A stretch of 64,000 nucleotides of DNA from Macrocybe gigantea. Lineage: Eukaryota > Basidiomycota > Agaricomycetes > Agaricales > Callistosporiaceae. Position 1 is the first letter of the stretch; each line of letters starts with the position of its first letter. The stretch covers positions 1 through 64,000 of the forward strand of contig SJRY01000270.1 in the NCBI GenBank assembly GCA_011319805.1, given 5' to 3'. Positions 23,501-34,533 of the stretch are shown one piece after another. A program made the translations under genes and the position numbers. Below the pieces are notes generated by a model that saw only the letters and a program-made list of their open reading frames with translations, had not been told where the DNA came from and did not search any database.

Positions 23501-24510
23501 ATGCACACATTATTGTATCCCCAGATAATATCGATCTTGCTAAAGTACTTTGCTCCTTGTAGTACATTGAGGAGCTTGCTGATGCGTGGTAGTGGAAACT
23601 TGTCCTTGACCATATATTTGTTTATCTCCCGGTAGTCTTGAATGAGTCGTTTGCTTCCATCCTTCTTGTTGCGAAAGAAGCAGGGTGCTGCATAAGGCGA
23701 TTTCAATGGGCGTATTTTTCCTGTTCATAATCCTTCTTCAACGAAGGCATCTAGTTCCTCTAGTTCTTTCTGTGTCATCGGATAGACCTTGCTCGTATCG
23801 TTTTGGGTGCATCCTTCGTTAAGTTTATTTCATGGTTCCATTCTTTGTGGTCTGGTAAGCGATCAAAGTTCTTCTCCTTGAAGAGGTGTTTGAATCTGAT
23901 CAGATATGGGGGTATCTGGGTTCCTGTCTTGTCGCTGGCTGTGGTTTTCGCTGGTTCAGCCACCTTCTGTATCTTAATCGTCTGGTGGTTTATTTTGCAC
24001 GTTTTAGGGCATCTGTCGAAGACAATTTCTCCTGTCCTCCATTTGATTGTTGGGTTGTGGTAGACAAGCCAGTCATGTCCTAGTAGCATGTCAGTTTTTC
24101 TGATGTCGAGTACGATGGCTTCCATGTGCTCCTTGTGTCCTTTAATGTCGATGTGGACCTCTGCTACTCGGTCTGCTGTTTTCTGGCAGTTGGGTGATCC
24201 GTCTGCATTTATGATGGGAATCTTCTTGATTCGTCGTATCTTCAGTCCTGTTTTCGCTACTATCACGGTGTTGATGCAGGTCCTATCCGCTCCACTATCG
24301 ACTTCCGGTGTTATCGTTGTGATTCCTTTTCGCATTCATATCCTTGCTAGTACTGCGAGTTCTTTCCTCTTTGGTGGTTTGTCCCCTTGGATGGTTTTCC
24401 TTGGTGCTTCAGATTGCTTGGCGGGAATGGTGTATTTCAGAGTATGGGATGATCTACATCTGGTATCGAAGCGAGTCTGTTTCAGTTGTATGGGTGCGAT
24501 TTAGCACCTC
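20508..24510 (-). pseudogene. A2 pol (inactivated)
   Basis: Protease (EVDSGADRTC), RT, RNase H, integrase (GVDLIGPLP; YHLQTDGQAERSHQE) and chromodomain (YEIEEILKRKK) are all recognisable in the order of A1. Damage includes YMDN in the RT active site (about 23330), CGA-to-TGA type stops (for example the HLWTR stop at 20699), and a one-base gap near 23796. Confidence 0.85.
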
Positions 24511-25652
24511 TTAGTCGGACCCTTCAGCAAAACCCTCTTTGTCAGAGCTTCTTCATCCTTGTCTTCTTCGTCCTCTCCTTCTTCTTCTTTCACTTCTCTG
24601 ACCCGGGATTTTCCTTTCTTCTTCTTCTTGCAGTTCTGTGCATAATGTCCCTTTAAGCCACAATTGAAACATGTAATATTTGCTGCTCCTTTTCGTGGTT
24701 CCGGGCAGTTTCGTGAGAGGTGTCCTGGTTTATTGCAGTTGAAGCAGTTGTTGCTTTATACTTTGTCGACTTCCATGGCCTGTCCTGCTCCTCGGCTTGG
24801 ATTTCCGGTCTTGTGCTGATTGCTTGTGAATTCTCCTCTCATCACATTTCTGTGTTCATCGATGTTTCATCCAATCACTCAAACTGTCTTGATATATTCA
24901 TCTCCATCTGTTGGAAGTGTGGAGATCGAGTGTACAGCTTCTGCTGTTCTTTGGTTTAAGCTCTTCTCGAGTAGGAAATGAGGGGCTGTTCCTGTCATTC
25001 CTGCTTTCCCTGCGAGGTCTACGAATTCATCCAGAAATTCGTCGATGGGTCGGTTTCCCTGTCTGATATTGAATAGTTTGCTTCCTGCTTGTGATGGTGA
25101 CATGACATTGCTGAATCGTGTCTCTATCTCAGTTATGAAGTCAGCCCATGTGCTTTGGTTGGTAGTGGTGTCGATCTTCTTTGATGCCCAGTGGGCTCCG
25201 GGTCCATCGGTCATTCTAGACAGGACCGCTCCAATCTTCTGTGTATCCGTGAGGTCTCCATGTGCAGTTATGTAAAGTTTCATCTTCCTCCACCAAATAT
25301 CGAAGGACGTTCAATCTCCTGTAAAGGATTTCGGATCAGCGATGATTCCCTTGTATTCTGTCGTCATCCTTTGGGGGTTTCTTCATCGTTCTCTTGGTCT
25401 TGGTTTTCCTGTTCCTGGATCTGTTGTTCTTGGGTCTGCTATGCTTGTACTTGGGCTTGCTGTTCTTGGAGCTGTTTCTGTCTTTGCTCCTCTCTCTGTT
25501 CTTTCCAGTAGTCTAGGTCGACTCCTGCGATTCTACAAGCTTGTTCAAAATCAGCCCACTCTGCGGCGGTCAGTCCATTTGTCTTTGGTAATCCTTTTCA
25601 CTCCCTCCACCGATAGTATTCGTCCCAGTCGCTGTTGCTTACTTTCACCACG
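24504..25652 (-). pseudogene. A2 gag (inactivated)
   Basis: This copy of A1 Gag keeps the capsid segment (24879-25283) and the remains of the CCHC knuckles. It has extra stops, including one in the Q-rich stretch near 25440 and one near 25313 (CGA to TGA). Confidence 0.8.
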
Positions 25653-25672
25653 GTGGTGCGATTCTCTCCTTA

Positions 25673-26288
25673 TGCAGTGCTTTGGTGGATTGGTCCTCTG
25701 AAGGGGTTCGGCGGTTTCGTTCCTATGTGTCCTTGACTCTGGTGTCGTTCTCGTTGGTTCTGTCATATGCTCTGTGCATCATGCCCTCTCTGTATCAGTA
25801 TGTCTTCCTCCTGTGTTCAGTGATTATAGTTCTCGATCTGTTGTCACCTAAAGTCTCAGGCTTGTATTCGTTCTTCTCTCGTTTTCTTGTAGATGGGTTC
25901 GTCCTCTTCTTCGGCAAGAAGATTCTGGTCTGACCACAGCTCTTCTGGGCTTATCCCGTATTCTCCTTCTAGGAAGAGTTCTGCAATGAGTTGTGCTGCT
26001 CCTTCGCTGAGGATCTCAGTGGGCTCATCTGTGGTGGTGAAGGCAAACTCTCTCAGAAATGCCTGCTCTTCGTCGTCGCTACTTGGTGTAGGTGTGCGCT
26101 CTCTCTTTCGTTTGTTTGGATTGCTAGTGTCTCTGCAGGTGGCATGGACTGTCTCTGCGAATGGCGTGGACTGCAATGCCTGGTCTACTTCTCTGAGCCA
26201 AGTGCTCTCATCGCTCGTGCTAGTGCTCGCTGGGTCGGCGACTGCTTGTCGTCGAATGTTGATCAAGTCTTTGATAAAGCGTGACATG
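25673..26288 (-). pseudogene. A2 ORF0 (N-terminal gag-like frame)
   Basis: It begins ATG-SRFIKDLINIRRQ at about 26286 and reads continuously through LFLEGEYGISPEELWSDQ to a stop near 25856, where A1 reads on to 5636. The same TAA that separates ORF0 from Gag in A1 is present at 25670-25672. Confidence 0.65.
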
Positions 26289-26332
26289 GTGTGTGTGTGA
26301 GTCTGAGCGAGTCTCGACGAGGCTTAATATCT

Positions 26333-26652
26333 TGTTAGGCTAGACGAATCTCAGAAGGACTCAGGCAGACTAAGTGTGAGAGTGGTCTTGAGATAATGGC
26401 AAAAGGAATATTAAGCCTAGCGCTACTGGTACATCTGGGAGTCCTTATATACATTACAGTACTCGAGCACGGACCATGGGCTGCACAATGCTGTGGACTG
26501 CAGATGAGTAAGACTGGAAGGAGATGACTCAGGATGACTAGGGAAGTGGGATGACTCGATGGCTGCACGCTGCGCAGCATGACGGGGGAGATAAGGGATG
26601 TGGGAAAGATAAGATAAGAAAATGAATGGTCCTTTGGGTGACATCTGTAACA
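26333..26652 (-). repeat. A LTR at the right end of A2 (recombinant)
   Basis: This 320 bp LTR resembles the LTR at 17531-17850 in its diagnostic variants more than its supposed partner at 20138. It is directly followed by GGAAA and D pol, the same site (TTTCC on the other strand) occupied at 17526-17530. Confidence 0.9.
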
Positions 26653-29600
26653 GGAAAGGCAGATGCTGTCCCCCTAAGCTGTCCGATGCCGAATGCGAGT
26701 TGCTCAAGAAGCACAATGGTTGCAACAAATGCTGTCATGGTTATGCTGACCATGATTTTGGCAACTGCCCCAATGACTTCCCAGATGGGAACAATTACAA
26801 GCCCCTTACTGAAGCTGCAATGCTTCAACACAAGGCCGAGGCGACTGCTGCTGGAAAGTGGCCCCTCAAATCTTCTTCAAAGAACACATCCAAGCCCGTT
26901 GCCACTGTTGCCAGAAGCACCAGCATCACAGAGCTTTCTGACATGTCCAACAACTCCATCGCTGTAGTCATTCCCTCCTCTGTCCTTGGCTACAGGACAG
27001 AATCGGATGATGATGTGAGTATACCCTTATCTGTCAAACACCTTCATTGGAAGTGTGCTATTTCTGGACTGAACATTGACACTCTGGTAGAATTGACAAC
27101 ACTTCTCGACACCGGTGCTCACATCATGCTGATCAATGACAGTCTAGTTTCCTGCCTCAGACTAACTCGCAAATGTCTTTACAAACCATTTGCCTGCTCG
27201 CTCGCCTTCAACGATAATACAAAATCACAAAAGAAAGAATTGTATGATTATGTCATCCTTTCACTTTCCTCCTTGGACTCTTGTTGGCATTCGAAATCTG
27301 TTAAAGCAATCATCGCTCCGAACCTGTGTTCCCCTGTACTTCTAGGCCTGCCTTTTGCACTTCGTAATAACATTGTGATAGATATCAAGGCTAGATCAGC
27401 CATAGATAAGATGAACAACTATGACCTTCTGAATCCAGTGGTTCCAAAGCCTCCCCCTCCTGTGATACCTCCCTCTAAGCACTGCCGCATCGAGATTCTG
27501 AAAGCCAGAGAGACCTGGCTGTGTAAGGAAGACATCTTGCATGAGTTGCTCACAAAGACCACTGACCATCGACAGGAAGGCGTGGGGATGAAGACAAACA
27601 CAGTCACAGCCCTCATTCACGAGCGTACCATCATCCTTGCCAAGGAGCAGTGCCTGCAGGAAATGTGATCCGGCTATCGCAAACAGTTCAAAGACGTCTC
27701 TGAACTGATCCCTCACATCGATGAACTGCCCAACAATGTCCACATCTGTATCAATTTAAAGGATGTGAACAAAACAATTGCAACATGCTCGTATTCCTGC
27801 CCATGCAAATACCGTAAGGCCTGACAGACCCTCATCTAACAACACCTCGATGCCAGACAGATCTGTCTTTCCTCTTCCCTGAATGTCTTGCCGGCCTTCA
27901 TCATACCTAAGACCGACCCTACGACCTTGCCACAGTGGGTCAATGACTACTGCCAACTCAACACAAACACTGTGACAGACAGCCATCCCTTACCATGCAT
28001 CAATGACATCCTCACAGACTGTGGAAAGGGTAAAATCTGGAGTAAATTTGACATGACCAATAGCTTCTTCCAGACAAAAATGTGGCCATCTGACATCCCA
28101 CTGACTGCAGTCTCCACCCCGTTTGGACTTTACAAATGGATGGTAATGCTGATGGGCTTATGCAATGCACCTGCGATCCACCAGCGGTGTGTAACGGCAG
28201 CCTTGCATTATCTTATTGGTAAATGCATCCATGTCTACCTAGACAACATTGTCATGTGGTCTAGCTCCCCTGAACAACACCAAAAGGATTTGGATGCTGT
28301 ATTCACTGCACTCCGTCTCAACAAACTCTATTGCAATCCAAAGAAGACCCAATTGTTCCAAAAATCCATACATTTCCTGGGACACACCATCTCAGAACGT
28401 GGTATTGAAGCAGATGAATACAAAGCACAGAGAGTTATTGACTGGCCCACCCCGGATTGCACAAAAGACATTTGACACTTCCTTGGATTGGTGCAGTTCA
28501 TTGCATCCTTCCTCCCAGATCTCACGTGATACACATCGATATTGAACCCTCTGACTAGTAAGGACTGCAAACTATCTTGGCCAGGATGGCAGGACCATTA
28601 CAATGCCACATTCCGAGTGATCAAGGAGCTTGTTATCTCGCATGAGTGTCTAACGACCATCAACTACAACCTCATGCCTGAGTACAAGATCTACGTCATG
28701 ACAGACGCAAGTAATTTCTGGACAGGTGCCATTCTGTCATTTGGAAAGATGTGGGAATCTGCTTGGCCCATCTCCTTTGAATCCCAGCCACTGCGAGATG
28801 CACAGCTCAATTACCCAGTGCATGAAAAGGAAATGCTTGCCATTATCTGAGCATTGAGCAAATGGCGGGCAGATCTGCTTGGAGTTCCCTTCTTTATTTA
28901 TACCAACCACTGAACTCTCGAAAATTTTGACATGCAGAAGGACCTTGGCTGTCAACAAGTGTATTGGATGGAACATCTATTCCAATTCAATGGAAAAATC
29001 ATTTATATCAAGGGTCCTGACAACATCACAGCTGATGTGCTGTCATGGACAGAATTTCCCTTAACAACTGCCCAAGCCAAAATTGCCACCCTCCATCCCT
29101 TTGACCCTCCCAATCCATCCAGGCAGACTGCCTTAGTCGATATTTCTACAAAAGAGTGCTCTCCACACAACACAGTCACCACATTGTTGGACCTCTCTGA
29201 CTATGAACCGGTGGCCCCAATCACCTGCCTCAACATTGACACCAATCCTGAATTTGTATGTGCCATTATTGAGGGCTACCAATGTGACCATTGGTGCTCC
29301 TGACTATTGGACACAGATATCAAACCTGATGGTATCACTGTCGACAAAAATGGATTTTTCTTCACCATCAGGCATCTTGTTATTCCCTGCGTCCCCCAGG
29401 TGCATGAGTCCCTATACTGCCTGGCTCATGATGTACTATTCAGGTTCAACAAATCATATGGTTCCCTATGCGATTCCTTCTATTAGCCCAATATGCACTG
29501 AGATCTCAAGGTCACATATGTGCCCAGCTGTGCTGACTGCCAATGCAACAAATCCTCTTCTTCCAAGCTGTGCGGCCCCCTTCACCCCCTCCTGATCCCG

Positions 29601-30814
29601 GATAGCCATGGCGACTCAGTTGGGATTGATTTCATTGGCCCCCTCCCCGAAGATGGGGGATTCAATTGTATCACCACCTTCACTGATCACCTGGAAAGTG
29701 ACATCCGCCTTGTCGCATATAGAATGGACAGTACAGTGGAAGAGATGGCTGTTCTCTTCTTCAACGAGTGGTTTTGCAACAATGGCCTCCCTCTCAACAT
29801 TGTGTGCAATCATGACAAACTGTTTCTCTCCAAGTTCTGGACTGCGCTACACACACTAACTGGAGTGAAGATAAAAATGTTGACTGCTTACCATCCTCAG
29901 ACCAATGGCTTGAGTGAACAGACAAATAAAACTATGAACCAGTGCCTGTGCTACTTCATGGATGACCATCAAAAGGGCTGGGTCGCAGCCCTTCCTCATG
30001 TCCGGTTTGCTATGATGAACATGATCAACACATCTATGGGCTTCATGCCATTCCAGTTACACATGGGCTGCTCACCTCAACTCATTCCCCCTCTCATCCA
30101 GGGGAATGGTGATGCAGTGGATGACATCCATGCAGAGGAGATTATTTCAAAACTTCAAGTCAACGTTCAGGAGGCATAGGACTGCCTCCTTAAGGCTAAG
30201 ATGGAACAGACCTTACAATCTAATAAATCTCATTCTGATTTGTTCTCTTTTGCTCCAGGCGGGCATGTTTTGCTCTCTACACTAAGCAGACAGTGGCAGT
30301 ACCTCAAATCAGGAAAAAATCATGTCACCAAGTTCCTGCCATGCTTTGATGGCCCTTACAAGGTTGCCAAGGTCTCATGCGAACACTCGAACATCATGGT
30401 TGAACTGCCCACTGACTGCAACATTCACCCTGTTTTCCATATATCAGATGTATGACTGTTTGTACCAAACGACACTGGTCTGTTTCCATCATGCGACCTT
30501 GACCAACCTCCCCCGGTAATCTTAGAAGACGGCACCGAAGAATACGTGATTGACTGGATTATCAATGAACGACAGAGAGGGAAGGGCATGTAGTATTTGG
30601 TTTTGTGGAAGGGTTATGGTCCTGAGGAACATCGCTGGCTTCCTGGCAGCGAGGTGGAGGATTGCGAAGCTCTCGACATGTGGCTCGCCTCTTGCCCACA
30701 ACTGAAACCCCCCTGCCTGAAAACTTCCTCTCATTCTACTTGAAAGCACTGGTAGCTTTTTCCTCAATGGGGTTTTTTGATGCACCCATGCCTATTCTTC
30801 AGGAGGAGGGAGAG
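26653..30814 (+). pseudogene. D chromovirus pol half
   Basis: In order: Cys/His nucleocapsid segment (26654-26780); protease LLDTGAH (about 27105-27125); RT (27888-28475) with YLDN in place of YxDD; RNase H (MTDASNFWTGAIL, about 28697-28735); integrase with GIDFIGPLPEDGG, NHDKLF where S-D-R-D is expected, and TNGLSEQTNKT (29600-29950); and a C-terminal chromodomain EEYVIDWII..YLVLWKGYGPEEHRWLP (about 30535-30690). At least six nonsense codons (27666, 27823, 27838, about 28473, 28848, 30177) are mostly explained by C-to-T or G-to-A. The RT and integrase active-site changes are also GAC-to-AAC. The copy is dead. Its gag lies inverted at 17851-19002. Confidence 0.88.
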
Positions 30815-31026
30815 TGTAATCCTGGTCCCCAGATTACATCATCTCTTTCACATGACCTTGGACATTATATATATGTTGCCTCTCTGAGGCTGAACTTACT
30901 TATCTTTTTCTTTTCTCTCATCCCTTGATCCTTGCTGTGTACACATTCCGCTCTTGAATATATGCTAGTCCAATTCCCTCACCTGATTCATAAGTGTTCG
31001 ACACCTCTATTCGAGATGTTTTTACA
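30815..31026 (+). repeat. D 3' LTR
   Basis: The 212 bp LTR reads TGTAATCCTGGTCCCC...GAGATGTTTTTACA, preceded by the purine tract AGGAGGAGGGAGAG. It is followed by the target copy GTTGG (31027-31031). Confidence 0.93.
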
Positions 31027-31066
31027 GTTGGCTGTCAAGATAACAGTTGGCCTTGAAATCATAACA
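31027..31066 (-). repeat. B2 5' LTR, terminal piece
   Basis: The sequence GTTGGCTGTCAAGATAACAG...ATCATAACA is identical to 7227-7266 of the other B2 LTR. It is directly followed by the ACTTT target copy (31067-31071). Confidence 0.92.
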
Positions 31067-31392
31067 ACTTTGTGCTGGAGCATAAACCTAGAACATCAAT
31101 GATGAAGGCAGACAGTCTGTTGAGATGACCAGACCATGAAAAGGGGGAGAATGACAATGAGAACATTGTACTTCTAAAGCCAGAAAATTTTCACCGAATC
31201 TTTATGGCAAAGGTCACACTAACACCGGAATTTCAGAACATTTTGAACCAAATCAAGCAGGCTTGGAAACAAAGAGAGCCTGAGGTCCAGAAGCATCTTG
31301 ATGAAGGCAAACACAGCTGAGATGAAAACAACTGGATTGTCACATGGTTAAAATGGTACTATGTCCTCAAAAGCCAAAAGATAAGGGAACGT
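31067..31392 (+). mobile_element. B1 chromovirus, RNase H end to linker (third piece)
   Basis: It continues QDYDF from 6896 as VLEHKPRTSMMKADSLL. Next come a stop, an acidic linker and ENIVLLKPENFHRIFMAKV, to SQKIRER at 31392. It is interrupted there by the element at 31393; the frame resumes at 32524 with IIEIHHSDQISGHPGQ. Confidence 0.87.
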
Positions 31393-32519
31393 TGATAACT
31401 ATCGGGAAGCACTAACCTACAAACTAACAAGGTGGAATGAAGGAAGCGTCAGTCCCTATCCGAGGCTGTATAAACTATGAGCTGTTCAAGTTACAGAGTA
31501 ACCCAAGGGACTGTAGAGTGAAGGGGGGAATGGAATGAAGTGATTATGGATGGTTTTGAGTGGATTTCGGGGTTTTCGAAACAAGGCAGTTAGACTTAGC
31601 TGAATTCCCGCGTGATATTGAGGGCTTCGGTGAGGGTTTCAGAAGGGTTTCAACGATAGTGACTTCCACGTGAAGCCAGGGACACTGATTTCGAAACTGA
31701 GTACTGTGGCTCCATGCGAGTGCAACACTTTGAGATCGGATAACACAAGGACTCCACACGAGTCGTAGACTGCGAGACTGCTGAAGGACTGAGACGGTAA
31801 CTTTTTCTATATCTTTACAAATGCCAAGTACGTGGGGTTTTATAGATGAGAAGATTTCGAGTATCGGAATAACCGGCGAAGCCGAAACTGAATGAGAGAA
31901 CATATCGTATGATTTCGAAAGGGTCGTTTAGTGGCTGAAATGTCAGAGAGATGTAAGTCCGTTCAAAATCTGAACATAAAAGGTGAAACAGTAGGTAAAA
32001 GAACATCCCGAAACCAGTGCCATACATCGTAGAATGGAACATGAAAATAATCTAAGGAACGTAGAATGTATCAGTGAAATATGAGTCATGAATTTCAAAA
32101 TGAGAGTGGATGAAATGGTAGCATGCTCGAAATCCCTTGTTTCAAATGTACTGCGGCAAGGCAGTATCGGGAACGTGGGAAGGCATGAGGCGGTGTGATA
32201 TCAAAAATGGTAGTAGTCTTGCCATATCAGGATCTGGGAATCGGGGGAGGCGTATAGGAATAAGACTGCCTGATCAGATTGGGCAGTATAGGAAGCGCAG
32301 AATGTCTGGAATGTATGGGTGCGATGCATTTGGCGAAGTGTCCGGAACCTGGAATGGAAGCCTCATGGAGTTGTCAACATCCCGAGTACTTGAACGAGAA
32401 GTCAGCAGCTGGACTGCGGTATCATGCTGAGGAGGCTGAGTAGTGGTATGACTTCAAATGCAGGGGCAGGATTACCAAATTAGGACTTATCAGTGGTCAG
32501 CGGCGCGGAGCACTCATCA
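31393..32519. mobile_element. Probable solo LTR (about 1.1 kb) inserted in B1
   Basis: The insertion is bounded by ACGT on each side (31389-31392 and 32520-32523); AACGT is also possible because one A is shared. It begins TGATAAC and ends CTCATCA, the TG...CA form of an LTR, and contains no coding frame I recognise. Removing it restores the B1 frame (GER then IIEIHH). The family is unknown and no second copy is in this window. Confidence 0.65.
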
Positions 32520-32523
32520 ACGT

Positions 32524-33842
32524 ATCATTGAGATACATCATTCAGATCAGATCTCAGGACACCCTGGACAAATGAAGATGCATGAACTCATCACATGTAA
32601 CTTCTGGTAGCCCAAAATGATGAATGACATTAAGGCATATGTCAAAGGATGCAACAAATGCCAATGGACAAAAATCATCAGAGATTGGAAACACGCCCCA
32701 CTTCATCCAAATGAAGTACCAAAAGAACCATGGGAGATCATCTCAGTAGATCTCATCGGACCCCTCACCATGTCTCAGGGATTTGATGGTATAATGGTAA
32801 TAGTAGATCAGTTCACTAAAGGAGCCAAATTCATACCAGTTAATATGGAAATCATGGCTGAAAGAGTCACTTGGAAACTATGCGACACTATATTCTCAAA
32901 TTACAGACTCCCCAGAAAGGTTCATCAGCAATAGAGGGCCACAATTTGTCTCAAACTTCATGATGGACCTCTATAAGCTCTTGGGAATTAAAGGAGCCCC
33001 TTCGACACCATACCATCTACAAACTGATGGACAAACAGAATGAGTTAATCAGGAACTTGAGCAGTACCTGAAACTTTTCATGAATCATTGGCAAACAGAC
33101 TGGGTGGATTGGCTACTGATGACTGAATTCTCCTACAACAATCAAATCCATTCAGCAACCAGATACTCCCTATTTTACTTGAACCATGGGCAACATCTGT
33201 ATGCTGGAAAAGAACCTCCAAAGCATAATGCTAAGTTGCAGACTGCAGAAGACTTCACTGACATGATGAAGGAGATTCAGACCAAAGCCAAAACATCCCT
33301 CTTGAAGGCTGCCGAGACAATGAAATGGACCCATAACTGAAAACAGAAATCTGCCCAAGAATATCATGAGGGTGACCAAGTCTGGTTGGAAGGAATGAAT
33401 ATTATGACTGACTGGCCAACTGATAAGCTTAATGACAAGTGGTTTGGTCCTTTCAAAGTCAAATGGTGAATTGGAGATTCAGCATATGAACTCGAACTAC
33501 CAGAGCACTGGAAGATTCATCCAGTCCAAAATGAGTCTGAGCTCACTCCTTACACAGTACCAGCATTTCCACAACAAAAAGCAGTAATGATTCTTAAACA
33601 ACCTCCTCCCATCATCATAGAAGGAGAAGAACAATATGAGGTACAAGCTATAGTTAATTCTTGATGGAATCAAGGAAAATTACAGTACAGAGTGCAATGG
33701 AAGAGCTACCCCATGGAGGATGCTACATGGGAACCTGCAGAGATTATTAGCGAAGATGCGCTGGATGCAGTCATGAAATTTCACCATGAGAATCCTGAGG
33801 CGCCATCCCTAAAGTGCAGCCAATGTCAACTGCTACTCTGAC
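32524..33842 (+). pseudogene. B1 integrase and chromodomain
   Basis: Integrase zinc domain (HPGQMKMHELI, CNKCQWTKIIRD), catalytic core (SVDLIGPLTMSQGFDG; a frameshift at the second Asp region near 32925; STPYHLQTDGQTE) and the C-terminal chromodomain (QYRVQWKSYPMEDATWEPAEI, about 33675-33760). Stops include TAG near 32609 (a Trp codon) and TGA near 33662. Inactive. Confidence 0.85.
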
Positions 33843-33886
33843 CTCAGCTGAAGAAGATCATATGCACCTGCTTCTAACAATCCCAA

Positions 33887-34151
33887 ATGCCGAAGGTCCT
33901 CTTTGACTATACAGCTAATGAAGTCTGGGTCTGTCTATGAAGTCAGCAAATAAAAACACTACTGAAAAAGCAGACCCTTACTAGATGGATGTCAGACCTG
34001 GAGGAAGTCAAGAATTGACTGGATGTGGCCTGGCAGGTGTGGCAGGATCGATGGAATAAGAAGGTCATAGAGGAGAACAAGACCGAGTAGAATGAGAAGA
34101 ATGATAAGAAAGAAGAACATAGTTGCAAGGACGCGACTCCTAAAGGGGGGG
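33887..34151 (+). CDS. Small post-pol ORF of B1
   Basis: An ATG opens PKVLFDYTANEVWVC. Later come QQIKTLLKKQTLTRWMSDLEE and a charged NEKNDKKEEHS tail, running into the purine tract before the LTR. Three stops interrupt it, but frame and residues match the B2 counterpart at 7271-7531, including the VLFD, QQ.KTL and W.MSDL/TDL positions. Function unknown. Confidence 0.5.
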
Positions 34152-34154
34152 TAA

Positions 34155-34525
34155 TGTTATGATTTCAAGGCCAACTGTTATCTTAACAGCAAATATGTGA
34201 CAATTACTGGTCACATGATAGACAAATAAACATGAGGGAAATATGAGGAGGTCATGTGACAAGAACGCATCAGCACCAAGCTGAAACTTACTCATCACCT
34301 GCAGGACAACATGAGGCACTCAGTCAGCATGACTTGGGTAACCAATAGTGATAGCCCCTCATAGCATGAGGATAACACATGGCCTGGGACATAACAGTAT
34401 ATAAGTATATAGAAAATGTATGATAGAACCCAGCTTTGAGCTGGCTAAATACTAGCATCCTTCTCCCCACCTCTTGCTCTTAGTTGGTTAGAGTGACCTG
34501 TGCACAGATTTGGTTTTGCATAGCA
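34155..34525 (+). repeat. B1 3' LTR
   Basis: The 371 bp LTR reads TGTTATGATTTCAAGG...TTTTGCATAGCA, preceded by the polypurine tract AAAGGGGGGGTAA. The 5' partner lies outside the window to the left. Confidence 0.92.
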
Positions 34526-34533
34526 AGAGGGTA

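Larger units (their letters stand above)
20138..26652 (-). mobile_element. A2: older full-length copy of chromovirus A
   Basis: A2 has the same layout as A1, with LTRs at 20138-20456 and 26333-26652. Its flanks do not match (CTTTC at 20133-20137, GGAAA at 26653-26657), and its two LTRs differ at many positions. The right LTR therefore appears to have been exchanged by recombination with the LTR once solo inside D. Compared with A1, many CpG sites are TpG or CpA; for example, 22579-22598 has lost three of the CpGs present at 2541-2560. The RT box is YMDN, not YMDD, and nonsense codons are scattered, so it is inactive. It lacks several of the one-base gaps seen in A1. Confidence 0.9.
6897..31066 (-). 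mobile_element. B2: composite chromovirus with nested insertions, inserted in B1
   Basis: B2 is a minus-strand element of the same family as B1. Its 3' LTR is 6897-7266. Its 5' LTR is in two pieces, 31027-31066 and 19220-19549, split by element D and then by an inversion. The target duplication ACTTT is at 6892-6896 and 31067-31071. The only B2 body remaining is the 3' half of pol plus a small ORF (7267-9276) and a decayed leader/gag stretch (19550-20137). The middle has been replaced by a GATA gene, a Plavaka gene, an SPT5-like gene, D sequences and A2. Joining 6896 to 31072 restores the B1 reading frame, which is the main support for these limits. Confidence 0.85.
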
